Part shown: positions 1 through 9,277 of the stretch, piece by piece
Position numbering within the stretch: position 1 is the stretch's first letter
Layout: every line of letters starts with the position of its first letter
Source of the DNA: Syntrophales bacterium
Lineage (GTDB): Bacteria; Desulfobacterota; Syntrophia; Syntrophales; PHBD01
Direction of reading: 5' to 3'
Assembly (NCBI GenBank): GCA_035363115.1
Contig: DAOSEM010000007.1
Location: forward strand, 62,001-126,000
Length of the DNA stretch: 64,000 nucleotides
Notes under the pieces: generated by a model
Databases searched by the model: none
Told to the model about the DNA's origin: nothing
Seen by the model: only the letters and a program-made list of their open reading frames with translations
Program-made: the position numbers and the translations under genes

Positions 1-690
1 ATGTTCAATTTCCCCACCCAGACGCCCAAGATGCTCGATCGGGATCTGGACGTCCTGCTGGGGAGCGGCGTGGACCAGGTGACGTATTACCCCCTGATGG
101 TGTCCGATTCGACCCGCCAGATGGTCACCCGGACGCTCGGATACGTGGACATGAAGCAGGAGGCTCTTTTCTACCGGCGCATTCTCGAACGGCTCCGGCC
201 GACGTACCGGATGTCCTCGGCCTGGTGCTTCTGCCGCAAACCCTCCCTCATCGACGAATACATCGTGGATTACAGCGAATATGCCGGCCTGGGCAGCGGG
301 TCCATCGGGTATCTCCACGGGACCTGCTATGCCAACACCTTCGATGTGGCCGAGTATGCCACCCGGATCGGTCGGGGAGAGCCGCCGCTGATGGCCTCCC
401 GGACCTTCAGCCTTGAGGAGAGGATCCGTTACGATTTCATGATGAAGCTATTCGGCATGGAATTGAAGGAGTCATACCTGAAGGAAAAGTTTGGGGCCGT
501 GTACCCGTATCTCTGGAAAGACATTGCGGCCTTCACCGCGGCTGGAGGGCTCCGCCGGCGAAACGGTACGTTTTTCCTGACGGAACGGGGATGCTACTAC
601 TGGGTCATCCTGATGCGTGAGTTTTTCACGGCGGTGAACAACTTCCGCGATTTCTGCCGCGACGCCATCGCTTCTCCGCTGGTGTGGTGA
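1..690 (+). CDS. Radical SAM HemN/coproporphyrinogen oxidase-family protein, C-terminal part (5' truncated by window)
   Basis: The frame is open from the first base, and the first residues (MFNFPTQT, then YYPLMVSD) are internal HemN-family sequence. The true start, and the CxxxCxxC radical SAM cluster with it, therefore lie before the window. About 229 residues are visible, covering the end of the barrel and the C-terminal HemW/HemN-type domain (LEERIRYDFMMKLFGMEL, then a TERGCYYWVILMREFF tail). Family members oxidise coproporphyrinogen III anaerobically or act as related heme-handling enzymes. Which one this is cannot be decided without the N-terminus. It is followed 133 bases later by selA on the same strand. 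Confidence 0.7.
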   Translation: MFNFPTQTPKMLDRDLDVLLGSGVDQVTYYPLMVSDSTRQMVTRTLGYVDMKQEALFYRRILERLRPTYRMSSAWCFCRKPSLIDEYIVDYSEYAGLGSGSIGYLHGTCYANTFDVAEYATRIGRGEPPLMASRTFSLEERIRYDFMMKLFGMELKESYLKEKFGAVYPYLWKDIAAFTAAGGLRRRNGTFFLTERGCYYWVILMREFFTAVNNFRDFCRDAIASPLVW

Positions 691-823
691 AGCCCGCCTT
701 TTCCGTGGCCGGGTGATCCGGGCCGCGCGGCCGAACCCGCCGCGTCGCGGATTCATATTCCCGTCGTGCAGGCAAGCGGGACGTGATTGGAAACACCGGA
801 TTCCGTGAGGGAGGGAAATCAAC

Positions 824-2236
824 ATGGAGGAAGGGACAAAATCCCGGCTGCGGAAGCTGCCGAAGATCGACGAGTTGATGCTTTCCCTGGAAAAGCGGGG
901 TCTTCTCCGGCAGATTCCCCGGGAATTCGTCCGGGAGGCATGCCGTACCGCCGTGGACGACCTGCGGCGCCGGATCCTGGCTGCGGGTACAGGAGAGGAA
1001 TTTCCCGTTCCGGACCGGCAGATGGTGGCCGAGGGCATTGAAAAGAGGATGGCCGACCTGGAATCCCCCCGGCTCAAGCGGGTTATCAATGCCACCGGCG
1101 TGATTCTTCACACGAACCTGGGGCGGGCCCCCCTGAGCCGGGAGGCGGTTCTCCATGTGGCGGAGGTTGCCGGAGGATACTCGAACCTGGAATTTGACCT
1201 GGACAAGGGTGAGCGAGGACTCCGCTACGACCACGTCCGGGATCTGCTGCTCCTCCTGACGGGGGCGGAGGAGGCCCTCGTGGTGAACAACAATGCCGCC
1301 GCGGTCCTCCTGGTTCTGAACACCCTGGCGGAGGGGAGGGAGGCCGTTGTCTCCCGGGGGGAGCTGGTCGAGATCGGCGGCGAGTTTCGGATTCCGGAAG
1401 TCATGGAGAAGAGCGGCGTCCGTCTCCGGGAGGTCGGCACGACCAACCGGACCCGCCTGGGAGACTACGAACGGGCCGTTACGGAGCAGACGGGCCTGAT
1501 CCTGAAAGTGCACACGAGCAATTTCCGGGTGGTCGGGTTTACCGAGGAAGTGGATGTTTCCGATCTCGTTACGCTGGGGCGCAGGGTCGGAATCCCGGTC
1601 ATGCATGACCTGGGAAGCGGATGCCTGATCGACCTGGAGCCCTTCGGGCTGGAGCGCGAGCCTACTGTCCGGGAGGCCGTCGCCTCCGGGGCGGACGTGG
1701 TGACATTCAGCGGAGACAAGCTTCTCGGCGGGCCGCAGGCGGGGATCATCCTCGGCCGGAGGGAGAGCGTGGAGAGAATCCGCCGGAATCCCCTGAATCG
1801 GGCCCTGCGGATCGACAAGCTGACCCTGGCAGCCCTCGAGGCGACCCTGGCTGCTTATCTGAAACCCGATCGAGCATTGGAGGAAATCCGGGTCCTGAAG
1901 GCCCTCTCGGAGCCCCCGGAGACTGTTCGGAGACGCGCCCGCCGGCTCATGACCCTCCTCAAGCGGTCGGGGATCGAGGGGATCGCCTTGTCCCTGAAAC
2001 CCGGAACCGCCATGGCCGGAGGAGGCTCTCTTCCCGCCCGGGACATCCCCACATGGCTGATCGGCGTCCGGATGGCAGGCCTGTCGTCGGCTTCCCTCGG
2101 AGACCGGCTCCGCCGGCTTCCGCTGCCGGTGGTCGTCCGGATCGCCGATGAGGAGGTCCTCCTGGATGCCCGCACCCTGGATGAGGGAGACCTCCACGCC
2201 GTCCGGGATGCCCTGCGGGCGGTGTCGGCGTCGTGA
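824..2236 (+). CDS. selA: L-seryl-tRNA(Sec) selenium transferase
   Basis: A 470-residue protein of normal SelA length. SelA is a PLP enzyme that converts seryl-tRNA(Sec) to selenocysteinyl-tRNA(Sec) using selenophosphate. The N-terminal helical domain (LPKIDELM, then IPREFVREACRTAVDDLR) is typical of SelA. So are RVINATGVILHTNLGRAPLS and the PLP-binding segment FSGDKLLGGPQAG, whose lysine is K299. The ATG at 824 follows a good ribosome site (gagggagggaaat). The stop overlaps the rluD start by four bases (GTGA). Its presence implies that the organism makes selenoproteins. selB, selC and selD are not in this window, and I saw no gene here that needs a recoded TGA. Confidence 0.95.
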   Translation: MEEGTKSRLRKLPKIDELMLSLEKRGLLRQIPREFVREACRTAVDDLRRRILAAGTGEEFPVPDRQMVAEGIEKRMADLESPRLKRVINATGVILHTNLGRAPLSREAVLHVAEVAGGYSNLEFDLDKGERGLRYDHVRDLLLLLTGAEEALVVNNNAAAVLLVLNTLAEGREAVVSRGELVEIGGEFRIPEVMEKSGVRLREVGTTNRTRLGDYERAVTEQTGLILKVHTSNFRVVGFTEEVDVSDLVTLGRRVGIPVMHDLGSGCLIDLEPFGLEREPTVREAVASGADVVTFSGDKLLGGPQAGIILGRRESVERIRRNPLNRALRIDKLTLAALEATLAAYLKPDRALEEIRVLKALSEPPETVRRRARRLMTLLKRSGIEGIALSLKPGTAMAGGGSLPARDIPTWLIGVRMAGLSSASLGDRLRRLPLPVVVRIADEEVLLDARTLDEGDLHAVRDALRAVSAS

Positions 2237-3207
2237 CGACGGACCCGAGGACAGGGCGGTATACGGTAACGGGCGATGAAGAGGGCGTTCGTCTGGATGT
2301 GTACCTGGCCGGCCGGGATGCGGGCCTTTCAAGATCCCAGATCCGGAAAGCCGTGGAGGAGGGCCGGGTCCTCGTCAACGGCCGGCGGGTCAAGGCGGGC
2401 CACCGGCTGCGCGAGGGAGAGACGGTGGACCTGGTAATTCCCGAGCCGGCTCCGATGGATGTCCAGCCGGAAGCGATTCCCCTGTCCGTCGTTTTTGAGG
2501 ACGAGCACCTGCTGGTGGTGGACAAGCCTGCGGGAATGGTGGTCCACCCCGCGGCGGGCCATTCCAGCGGCACCCTTGTGCATGCCCTTCTTCATCACTG
2601 CCGGGATCTATCCGGGATCGGCGGGGTGCTCCGACCCGGAATCGTCCACCGCCTGGACCGCGACACGTCCGGGCTGCTCCTGGTCGCCAAGACGGACGGG
2701 GCCCATCGGGGGCTTACCACGCAGTTCCGGGAGCGCCTCATCGACAAGACCTATCTGGCCGTGGTTCTGGGAGTGCCCCCGACGGATGCCGGGGAGGTAC
2801 TCCTGCCCGTGGGGCGGCATCCGTCGGACCGGAAGAAGATGTCCACCCGGAGTTCCCGGGGCCGCGATGCCGTCACCCGCTGGCGCGTGCGGGAGCGCTT
2901 CGGCGCCGCGACGCTGCTTGAAGTCGGCCTCCTGACGGGCAGGACCCACCAGATCAGGGTACACCTCGCTTCCCAGGGGTATCCCGTCGTGGGAGACTCC
3001 GTTTATGGACGGTCCGGCCTGCTGAAGTCGGTTGCGGACATGGAAACCCGGTCAATTCTCCGTGGAATGAAGCGCCAGGCCCTGCACGCGGCCCGGATTG
3101 CCTTCCGGCATCCCCTTCAGGGAGTTCCTCTGTCATTCGAGTCTCCCCTGCCTGCGGACATGGCGGGATTGTGCGAAGCCCTCCGGGGGAGGCGGACGCA
3201 TGTTTGA
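2233..3207 (+). CDS. rluD: RluD-type 23S rRNA pseudouridine synthase
   Basis: A 324-residue RluA/RluD-family enzyme that isomerises uridines in 23S rRNA; in E. coli RluD acts on helix 69. An S4 RNA-binding domain occupies about residues 15-75 (RLDVYLAGRDAGLSRSQIRK). The synthase domain follows, with the catalytic motif HRLDRDTSGLLLVAK; the HRLD aspartate is D142. GRTHQIRVHL is the second family signature. The GTG start at 2233 overlaps the selA stop, which implies translational coupling. Substrate assignment to RluD rather than RluA/RluC is by overall similarity only. Confidence 0.92.
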   Translation: MTTDPRTGRYTVTGDEEGVRLDVYLAGRDAGLSRSQIRKAVEEGRVLVNGRRVKAGHRLREGETVDLVIPEPAPMDVQPEAIPLSVVFEDEHLLVVDKPAGMVVHPAAGHSSGTLVHALLHHCRDLSGIGGVLRPGIVHRLDRDTSGLLLVAKTDGAHRGLTTQFRERLIDKTYLAVVLGVPPTDAGEVLLPVGRHPSDRKKMSTRSSRGRDAVTRWRVRERFGAATLLEVGLLTGRTHQIRVHLASQGYPVVGDSVYGRSGLLKSVADMETRSILRGMKRQALHAARIAFRHPLQGVPLSFESPLPADMAGLCEALRGRRTHV

Positions 3208-4018
3208 GCTCGTACAGAGAGGATCCGTATCGTTTCTTCAATGCGTGCCCCTGAGGGAACTGGGTTTCGTGACCCATGCCTTCTGCACGCGCCGGGAGGG
3301 AGCCAGCTCCGGACCTTTCGAGAGCCTCAACTTCAGTTCTTCCGAGGGGGACCCGGAGGAATGCGTCCGGGCGAACTGGGACCGTGCGGCGGAGGCCTTC
3401 GGCCTGACCCGTCGACAGTTTTTCAACGTTCACCAGGTGCACGGGAACGACGTCCTGGTCATCGATGATCCCGCGTTCATGACCTTCACCTGCCAGCCCC
3501 TTCGCTGCGATGCCATTGTCACGACCCGGCCGGGCCTGGCCCTCTGCATCCGGACGGCGGACTGCGTTCCCATCCTGATGGCGGACCCCCGGAAGGGGGT
3601 TGTCGCGGCGGTCCACGCAGGCTGGCGGGGGACCTCCCTGGGCGTCGCAGGGCGGGTGGCCGACTGCTTTCGGGACCGCTTTTCGTCCGATCCACGGGAC
3701 CTCCTGGCAGCGGTCGGGCCTGCCATTGGGCCATGCTGCTACGAGGTGGATGCGCCCGTTCAACAGGCCATGGAGAACCTGGGACCCGGCCAGACATCGT
3801 TTCTGACCCCAGCGGGGCCGGGGAAGTGGAGGCTCGACCTGGCGGCGGCGAATCGCTCCCAGTTGCTGGAACGCGGTTTTTCTCCGGAGAATGTCCACCT
3901 GTCTGGTACGTGCACTTCCTGCGGGAAAGAACGCTGGTTTTCCCATCGCCGGGACGCGGGGCGCTCGGGGAGGCACCTGAATTTCATTTTGATGGACCAA
4001 AAGCCGGATATCCTGTAA
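3200..4018 (+). CDS. pgeF: Peptidoglycan editing factor PgeF (YfiH/DUF152 family)
   Basis: A 272-residue protein of the YfiH/PgeF family, known in E. coli to remove misincorporated L-serine muropeptide precursors; the family was long called multicopper polyphenol oxidase. Family signatures seen are TADCVPILM, VHAGWRGTSLGV, GPAIGPCCYEV and the C-terminal CTSCGKERWFSHRRD, which carry the metal-binding His and Cys residues. I chose the ATG at 3200, overlapping the rluD stop by eight bases, over an in-frame upstream start at 3098 because family members begin close to the FELVQRG segment. The rluD-pgeF order is a common operon arrangement. A 257-base gap to rho follows. Confidence 0.9.
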   Translation: MFELVQRGSVSFLQCVPLRELGFVTHAFCTRREGASSGPFESLNFSSSEGDPEECVRANWDRAAEAFGLTRRQFFNVHQVHGNDVLVIDDPAFMTFTCQPLRCDAIVTTRPGLALCIRTADCVPILMADPRKGVVAAVHAGWRGTSLGVAGRVADCFRDRFSSDPRDLLAAVGPAIGPCCYEVDAPVQQAMENLGPGQTSFLTPAGPGKWRLDLAAANRSQLLERGFSPENVHLSGTCTSCGKERWFSHRRDAGRSGRHLNFILMDQKPDIL

Positions 4019-4030
4019 GGTAAAAATCCC

Positions 4031-4059
4031 TTGACACATTATAGGGCATCGGGTAGAGG
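4031..4059 (+). promoter_or_regulatory. Candidate sigma70 promoter for rho
   Basis: A perfect -35 hexamer TTGACA at 4031-4036 is followed after 17 bases by TAGAGG at 4054-4059, a weak -10. It lies just after the pgeF stop and about 220 bases before the rho start. The long leader would fit rho autoregulation, but I see no diagnostic leader structure. The remaining bases to 4275 contain no convincing gene. Confidence 0.35.
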
Positions 4060-4275
4060 GAGTCGGGAATTTTGAAAGGTAACGTCTAAGCCTCCCTTTT
4101 CAAGTGTTTCCAGCGTTCCAATTGGCAAACCAGTTCTAATCCAGATTCGTATTTCTGACTCATGGCCAATTCCACTTGAAGACAGTGGGAATCGTGATGC
4201 CGGGAACAGTCACGCGTGTCGGCGCATGGCGGCGTTCCGGCTGAATCCGTGCAGCGACACGGAAAGGAAATCGAC

Positions 4276-5523
4276 ATGAACATCGAGGAAATCAAGAGAC
4301 TCCCTATCAGCGAATTGGCTGGCCTGGCAAAGGATCTCAACGTGCCGGGGGCCGGGGGCATGCGGCGGCAGGACCTTATCTTTTCCATCCTGCAGGCACA
4401 GTCGGACAAGAACGGCGTCATCTCCGGGACCGGTGTTCTGGAGATCCTTCCGGACGGGTTCGGATTTCTCCGTGCCGTGGACTACAACTATCTTCCCAGC
4501 CCCGACGACATCTATGTATCCCCTTCCCAGATCCGGCGCTTCAGCCTGCGGACCGGCGACACGATTTCCGGAGAGGTCCGGCCCCCCAAGGAGGGCGAGA
4601 AATACTTCGCCCTGCTGAAGGTCGATTCGGTTAATTACGAGCATCCCGAAGCCGCCCGGGACAAGATCCTCTTCGACAACCTGACACCGCTGTACCCCCA
4701 GGAGAAGCTGGCCCTTGAATCGGATTCGGAAAACTTCTCGACCCGGATCATGGACCTCTTCACGCCCATCGGGAAAGGGCAGCGGGGCTTGATCGTGTCT
4801 CCCCCCCGGGCGGGGAAAACGGTTCTCCTGCAGGATATCGCCCACAGCATCGCCAAGAACCACAAGGAAGTGATCCTCATGGTCCTGCTCATCGACGAGC
4901 GGCCGGAGGAGGTCACGGACATGCAGCGGAGCGTCCAGGGGGAGGTCATCTCCTCCACATTCGACGAACCGGCCACCCGGCATGTCCAGGTGGCGGAGAT
5001 GGTTATCGAGAAGGCGAAACGGCTCGTGGAGCACAAGCGCGACGTGGTCATCCTGCTGGACAGCATCACCCGGCTGGCCCGGGCGTACAACACCGTGGTT
5101 CCGCCCAGCGGAAAGGTCCTCTCCGGCGGCGTCGATTCCAACGCTCTCCACAAGCCGAAGCGCTTCTTCGGAGCGGCTCGCAACATTGAAAACGGCGGAA
5201 GCCTGACCATCATCTCCACGGCCCTTATTGACACGGGAAGCCGGATGGACGAGGTCATCTTCGAGGAGTTCAAGGGGACCGGCAACATGGAACTGCACCT
5301 GGACCGCCGCATCGCCGACCGCCGGATCTTCCCGGCCTTCGACCTGATCCGCTCCGGAACCCGCAAGGAAGAGCTCCTGATTGCGAAGAATTATCTGAAC
5401 CGGGTCTGGATCCTGCGCCGGCTCCTCCAGGAGATGAATCCCCTGGACGCCATCGAGTTCATCACCGACAAGATCCGGAAGACCGATACGAACCAGCTGT
5501 TCCTGGATTCCATGAACCAGTAA
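4276..5523 (+). CDS. rho: Transcription termination factor Rho
   Basis: A 415-residue hexameric RNA-dependent ATPase, close to the 419 residues of E. coli Rho. The N-terminal Rho domain (LPISELAGLAKDLNVPGAGG) is followed by the RNA-binding cold-shock-like fold (DGFGFLR, DDIYVSPSQIRRF). The Walker A motif is PPRAGKT with K181 and T182, the same numbering as E. coli. Walker B is VVILLDSITRLARAYN. The ATG at 4276 sits behind ggaaaggaaatcgac and matches the family N-terminus. The open frame upstream to 4216 is probably not translated. rpmE follows after 91 bases. Confidence 0.96.
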   Translation: MNIEEIKRLPISELAGLAKDLNVPGAGGMRRQDLIFSILQAQSDKNGVISGTGVLEILPDGFGFLRAVDYNYLPSPDDIYVSPSQIRRFSLRTGDTISGEVRPPKEGEKYFALLKVDSVNYEHPEAARDKILFDNLTPLYPQEKLALESDSENFSTRIMDLFTPIGKGQRGLIVSPPRAGKTVLLQDIAHSIAKNHKEVILMVLLIDERPEEVTDMQRSVQGEVISSTFDEPATRHVQVAEMVIEKAKRLVEHKRDVVILLDSITRLARAYNTVVPPSGKVLSGGVDSNALHKPKRFFGAARNIENGGSLTIISTALIDTGSRMDEVIFEEFKGTGNMELHLDRRIADRRIFPAFDLIRSGTRKEELLIAKNYLNRVWILRRLLQEMNPLDAIEFITDKIRKTDTNQLFLDSMNQ

Positions 5524-5614
5524 AATACCGCTTGAATTTTCCGGCCGATTTGATTAGATGCACACCCTTTCGTGAAACGGTTCGGATAAATAAGGGAAAA
5601 GGAGACAGAATCCC

Positions 5615-5833
5615 ATGAAAGAGGGAATCCATCCGGAATACAAGAATACGACCATCACCTGCGTCTGCGGAAATGTCATTGAAACGAAGTCCACCCGGCA
5701 GGACATCAAGGTCGAAATCTGCTCCAGCTGCCATCCCTTTATGACGGGAAAGCAGAAAATCGTCGATACGGCCGGAAGGGTCGAGCGATTCAAGAAAAAG
5801 TATGCAGCCCTGGAGCAGAAGAAGGAAAAGTAA
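5615..5833 (+). CDS. rpmE: Ribosomal protein bL31 (zinc-binding form)
   Basis: A 72-residue large-subunit protein that contributes to the intersubunit bridge. It keeps all four zinc-ligand cysteines (C16, C18, C36, C39), so it is the C+ form normally made under zinc sufficiency. The start is supported by the ribosome site aaaaggag upstream of ATG 5615. Family hallmarks are the N-terminal MKEGIHPEY and the CSSCHPF segment. The rho-rpmE-prfA-prmC order is conserved in many proteobacteria. Confidence 0.96.
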   Translation: MKEGIHPEYKNTTITCVCGNVIETKSTRQDIKVEICSSCHPFMTGKQKIVDTAGRVERFKKKYAALEQKKEK

Positions 5834-5863
5834 GCGAATTCTCCCCTTGCCGGGTGTGTTCAT

Positions 5864-5888
5864 GAGACCGGTCAGGCGGCCGGTTTTG
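5864..5888 (+). terminator. Weak candidate terminator after rpmE
   Basis: ACCGG (5867-5871) pairs with CCGGT (5880-5884), with possible extension by G-T and A-T pairs, and TTT follows. The stem is short and the U-tract poor, so this may be only a pause site. The 228-base rpmE-prfA gap otherwise shows nothing I can identify. Confidence 0.25.
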
Positions 5889-6061
5889 TGGAGTGATCGA
5901 CAGGAAGAGACGGTCCGGTTCCGTTGCATCCCGATCCGCACACCGGCGTTCCAGCATTCCCGGGGCAAAGTCCCCCGAAGTCTTCCAGGCAGGCATGGCC
6001 GTGACAGGCATGCCGGCATGCCCGGAATTCCCGCCCCTTCTCCCGGATTCTCGGTAACTCC

Positions 6062-7135
6062 ATGTTCAAGAGACTGAAAGACATCGATCAGCGATTTCAG
6101 GAACTGGAGGGTTTGCTGAGCAGTTCCGATGTAGTCACCAGGCCTTCCCTGTACCAGAAATATGCCAAGGAGCATTCCGACCTGCACGACTTGGTGGAGG
6201 CCTGGCGGGAATATGAAAAGCTGGGAGGACAGATCGAGGAGGACCAGCGGATCCTCCGGGAGGACGACGAGGAGCTGAAGGAACTGGTGCGGGAAGAGCT
6301 GCCCCGGCTCAAGGAACAGAGGACGTTTCTGGAAGAGCGCCTGAAAATCCTCCTGCTTCCGAAAGACCCGAACGACGAGAGAAACGTTCTTCTGGAAATC
6401 CGCGCGGGCACGGGCGGTGACGAGGCGGGGCTCTTTGCGGCCGATCTCTTCCGCATGTATGCCCGCTATGCCGAGCGGTCCGGCTGGAAGGTCGAGGTGA
6501 TCAGCGGTAGCCCGTCCGGAGGGGTGGGCGGTTTCAAGGAAATCATCGCCATGATCGAGGGCCGCGGGGCTTACAGCCGCCTCAAGTACGAGAGCGGGGT
6601 CCACCGGGTGCAGCGGGTTCCGGTTACGGAATCACAGGGCCGGATCCACACCTCGGCGGTGACGGTGGCGATTCTTCCGGAGGCGGAGGAGGTGGACGTT
6701 CAGATCGACCCGAACGAACTGCGGATCGACGTCTACCATTCCAGCGGCCATGGCGGGCAGAGCGTCAACACAACGGATTCCGCGGTTCGGATCACACACC
6801 TGCCTACCGGCCTGATCGTCACCTGTCAGGATGAAAAATCCCAGCTCAAGAACAAGGCAAAGGCGATGAAGGTGCTCCGGGCGAGGCTTCTGGACATCAT
6901 GGTGCAGAAGCAGAACGCCGAGATCACGGAGGCCCGGCGAAGCCAGGTGGGGAGCGGGGACCGCAGCGAGCGCATCCGGACCTACAACTTTCCCCAGGGC
7001 CGGGTCACGGATCATCGCATCGGGCTTACCCTGTATAACCTGGAAAGCATCCTGGACGGCGAGATCCAGGGGGTCATTGACACCCTGACGACCCATTTCC
7101 AGGCAAACGCCCTCAAGGCGGCGACACCCGCCTGA
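6062..7135 (+). CDS. prfA: Peptide chain release factor 1
   Basis: A 357-residue class I release factor recognising UAA and UAG. The GGQ peptidyl-tRNA hydrolysis motif is at residues 231-233 within SSGHGGQSVNTTDSAVR. The codon-recognition tripeptide region reads RVPVTESQGR, the RF1-type PxT; RF2 would have SPF. The RF1 C-terminal signature RIRTYNFPQGRVTDHRIG is present, and there is no programmed frameshift. The next gene, prmC, encodes the methyltransferase that modifies the GGQ glutamine, a functional pairing conserved across bacteria. Confidence 0.97.
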   Translation: MFKRLKDIDQRFQELEGLLSSSDVVTRPSLYQKYAKEHSDLHDLVEAWREYEKLGGQIEEDQRILREDDEELKELVREELPRLKEQRTFLEERLKILLLPKDPNDERNVLLEIRAGTGGDEAGLFAADLFRMYARYAERSGWKVEVISGSPSGGVGGFKEIIAMIEGRGAYSRLKYESGVHRVQRVPVTESQGRIHTSAVTVAILPEAEEVDVQIDPNELRIDVYHSSGHGGQSVNTTDSAVRITHLPTGLIVTCQDEKSQLKNKAKAMKVLRARLLDIMVQKQNAEITEARRSQVGSGDRSERIRTYNFPQGRVTDHRIGLTLYNLESILDGEIQGVIDTLTTHFQANALKAATPA

Positions 7136-7175
7136 AGCCGGCTCGTCCCGAGACCGTTGTGCATCGGGGGGATTC

Positions 7176-8033
7176 ATGGCAACCATCCGTTCCGTCCTGC
7201 ACGAGGCGACGGACGTCCTTCGCCGTCATGGTCTGCCCACCCCGCGCCTGGACGCCGAAGTCCTGCTGTGCCGGTCACTCGGGACGGATCGCACGCATCT
7301 TTATTCCCATCCGGAGGAAATCGTCGGCCCGGACACCCTCGGCAGGTTTCGCGAATGGGTGGAGAGACGACGGCGACAGGAACCAGTCGCATACATCGTC
7401 GGAGAAAAGGAGTTCTGGTCGATCCCCTTCGCCGTTGACCCGCGGGTTCTGATTCCCCGGGCGGACACGGAAATTCTTGTCGAAGAGGCCCTCCGGGTGG
7501 CACAGGCCCGTGATCGCATCCTGGATGTCGGAACGGGAAGCGGTGCCGTGGCCGTGGCGCTGTGCCGGGAGCTGCCCCGGGCATGGATTGTGGCGACGGA
7601 TTGCTCTCCCGAAGCCGCGACGGCGGCGGCGGGAAACGCGGAGCGGGCGGGCGTGGCGGATCGGGTGTCCATCGTGGTGGCGGACCTCCTGGAGCCGCTA
7701 TGTGGACCTTTTGATGTGATCGTCTCGAACCCCCCTTACATTCCGGAGGATGAATTCAGGGAACTGCCTCCCGGGGTAAGGGAATATGAACCGAAAGAAG
7801 CCCTGTGGGCTCCCGGTGACGGAACGGCGGTACACCGCCGGCTGATTGCGGGTGCCCCATCCGTCCTGAAGGATGGAGGCTGGCTCCTGTTGGAGACGGG
7901 CGATCGGCAGGCGGGAGAAATCGCGGAAGCGTTGAAGGATGACGGCCGTTATGACCGCATCGGCATACGGCAGGACTACGGGGGCCGGGACCGCGTCGTG
8001 AAAGCCAGGAAAATGGAGATCGAGCATGGATAA
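7176..8033 (+). CDS. prmC: Release factor glutamine methyltransferase
   Basis: A 285-residue SAM-dependent N5-glutamine methyltransferase that methylates the GGQ glutamine of release factors. The N-terminal helical domain contains LPTPRLDAEVLLC. The SAM-binding motif I reads ILDVGTGSGAVAVAL. The catalytic motif NPPY occurs in VSNPPYIPEDEF. ATG 7176 follows ggggattc. The 3' end overlaps murA by eight bases, so the two are probably co-translated. Confidence 0.95.
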   Translation: MATIRSVLHEATDVLRRHGLPTPRLDAEVLLCRSLGTDRTHLYSHPEEIVGPDTLGRFREWVERRRRQEPVAYIVGEKEFWSIPFAVDPRVLIPRADTEILVEEALRVAQARDRILDVGTGSGAVAVALCRELPRAWIVATDCSPEAATAAAGNAERAGVADRVSIVVADLLEPLCGPFDVIVSNPPYIPEDEFRELPPGVREYEPKEALWAPGDGTAVHRRLIAGAPSVLKDGGWLLLETGDRQAGEIAEALKDDGRYDRIGIRQDYGGRDRVVKARKMEIEHG

Positions 8034-9276
8034 AATCGTCATCCAGGGGGGCAGGAAACTGAAGGGGGACGTTCCCGTCAGCGGCGCCAAGAACGCAGCG
8101 CTGCCCATCCTGTTTTCGGCGCTCCTGACGGAGGGGACGAACCGGTTCGGCAATATCCCGAACCTGGTAGACATCAAGACGGCCCGCAGGCTGCTGCACA
8201 ATCTCGGCGTGCGAACGGAGGGAAACGGAACCATCCAGGTGGATGCCACCACGATTACCAGTTGCGAGGCTCCGTATGACCTGGTGAAGACGATGCGGGC
8301 CTCCATCCTGGTACTGGGACCGCTGGTGGCCAGGATGGGCCAGGCACGGGTCTCCCTGCCCGGCGGGTGCGCCATCGGGGCGAGACCCGTCAACCTGCAC
8401 ATCAAGGCGCTGGAAGAGATGGGAGCGGAGATCCGCCTGGAGGAGGGGTACATTGATGCAAGGGCGCGGAGGCTCAAAGGGGCGCGGATTTACTTCGATC
8501 TCTCCACCGTAACGGGAACGGAGAACATTATGATGGCCGCGACCCTCGCCGAGGGGACGACCATCCTGCAGAATGCCGCGAAAGAGCCCGAAGTGGTCAA
8601 CCTGGCCGATGTTCTGGTCGGGATGGGCGCACGCATCCATGGAGCGGGAACGGACGTGATCACGATTGAAGGGGTCCCGCGCCTTCACCCCGTGGAGGCC
8701 TCCGTCATCCCCGACCGGATCGAGGCGGGTACGTTCCTCATCGCCGCCGGCATGACGGGCGGGGACATCCGCCTGACGGGATGCGATCCTGGCCATATCG
8801 AGGCGCTGACTGTGAAGCTCCAGGAATCGGGCATGACCATCGAGACGGAGCCGGGTGGAATCCGGGCCGTCGGGACCCGGCGGATCGCGAGCGTCGATGT
8901 GAAGACCCTTCCCTATCCTGGCTTTCCGACGGACCTCCAGGCGCAGATCATGGCGATGATGGCCCTCGGGCAGGGTTTCAGCGTCGTGACCGAGACAGTC
9001 TTCGAAAACCGCTTCATGCACGTGAGCGAACTGCTGCGGATGGGTGCGGACATTGATATCCAGGGAAGCAGCGCCTTCGTGAGAGGGGTCCCGCGGCTTC
9101 TCGGAGCACCGGTGATGGCCACCGACCTCCGGGCATCGGCGTCCCTGGTCCTGGCAGGGCTGGCCGCGGAGGGACGGACGGATGTCGCCCGCGTCTACCA
9201 CCTGGATCGCGGGTATGAGTCCATGGAGAAGAAGTTTTCCGCTCTCGGGGCCGATGTGAAAAGGGAGAAGGCATGA
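8026..9276 (+). CDS. murA: UDP-N-acetylglucosamine 1-carboxyvinyltransferase
   Basis: A 416-residue enzyme for the first committed step of peptidoglycan synthesis, transferring enolpyruvate from PEP to UDP-GlcNAc in the cytoplasm. It starts with the canonical MDKIVIQGG. The active-site cysteine targeted by fosfomycin is present at C115 in LPGGCAIGARPVNLH, with E. coli numbering. KNAALP near residue 22 is the PEP/UDP-GlcNAc site signature. The start is fixed by the ATGGATAA overlap with prmC. hisD begins one base after the stop. Confidence 0.96.
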   Translation: MDKIVIQGGRKLKGDVPVSGAKNAALPILFSALLTEGTNRFGNIPNLVDIKTARRLLHNLGVRTEGNGTIQVDATTITSCEAPYDLVKTMRASILVLGPLVARMGQARVSLPGGCAIGARPVNLHIKALEEMGAEIRLEEGYIDARARRLKGARIYFDLSTVTGTENIMMAATLAEGTTILQNAAKEPEVVNLADVLVGMGARIHGAGTDVITIEGVPRLHPVEASVIPDRIEAGTFLIAAGMTGGDIRLTGCDPGHIEALTVKLQESGMTIETEPGGIRAVGTRRIASVDVKTLPYPGFPTDLQAQIMAMMALGQGFSVVTETVFENRFMHVSELLRMGADIDIQGSSAFVRGVPRLLGAPVMATDLRASASLVLAGLAAEGRTDVARVYHLDRGYESMEKKFSALGADVKREKA

Positions 9277-9277
9277 G

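Noticed and set aside
626..2332. Very long minus-strand open frame (568 codons) antisense to selA
   Set aside because: It is a mirror frame of a G+C-rich gene, is Pro/Gly/His/Arg-rich, has no family resemblance, and selA is intact on the other strand.
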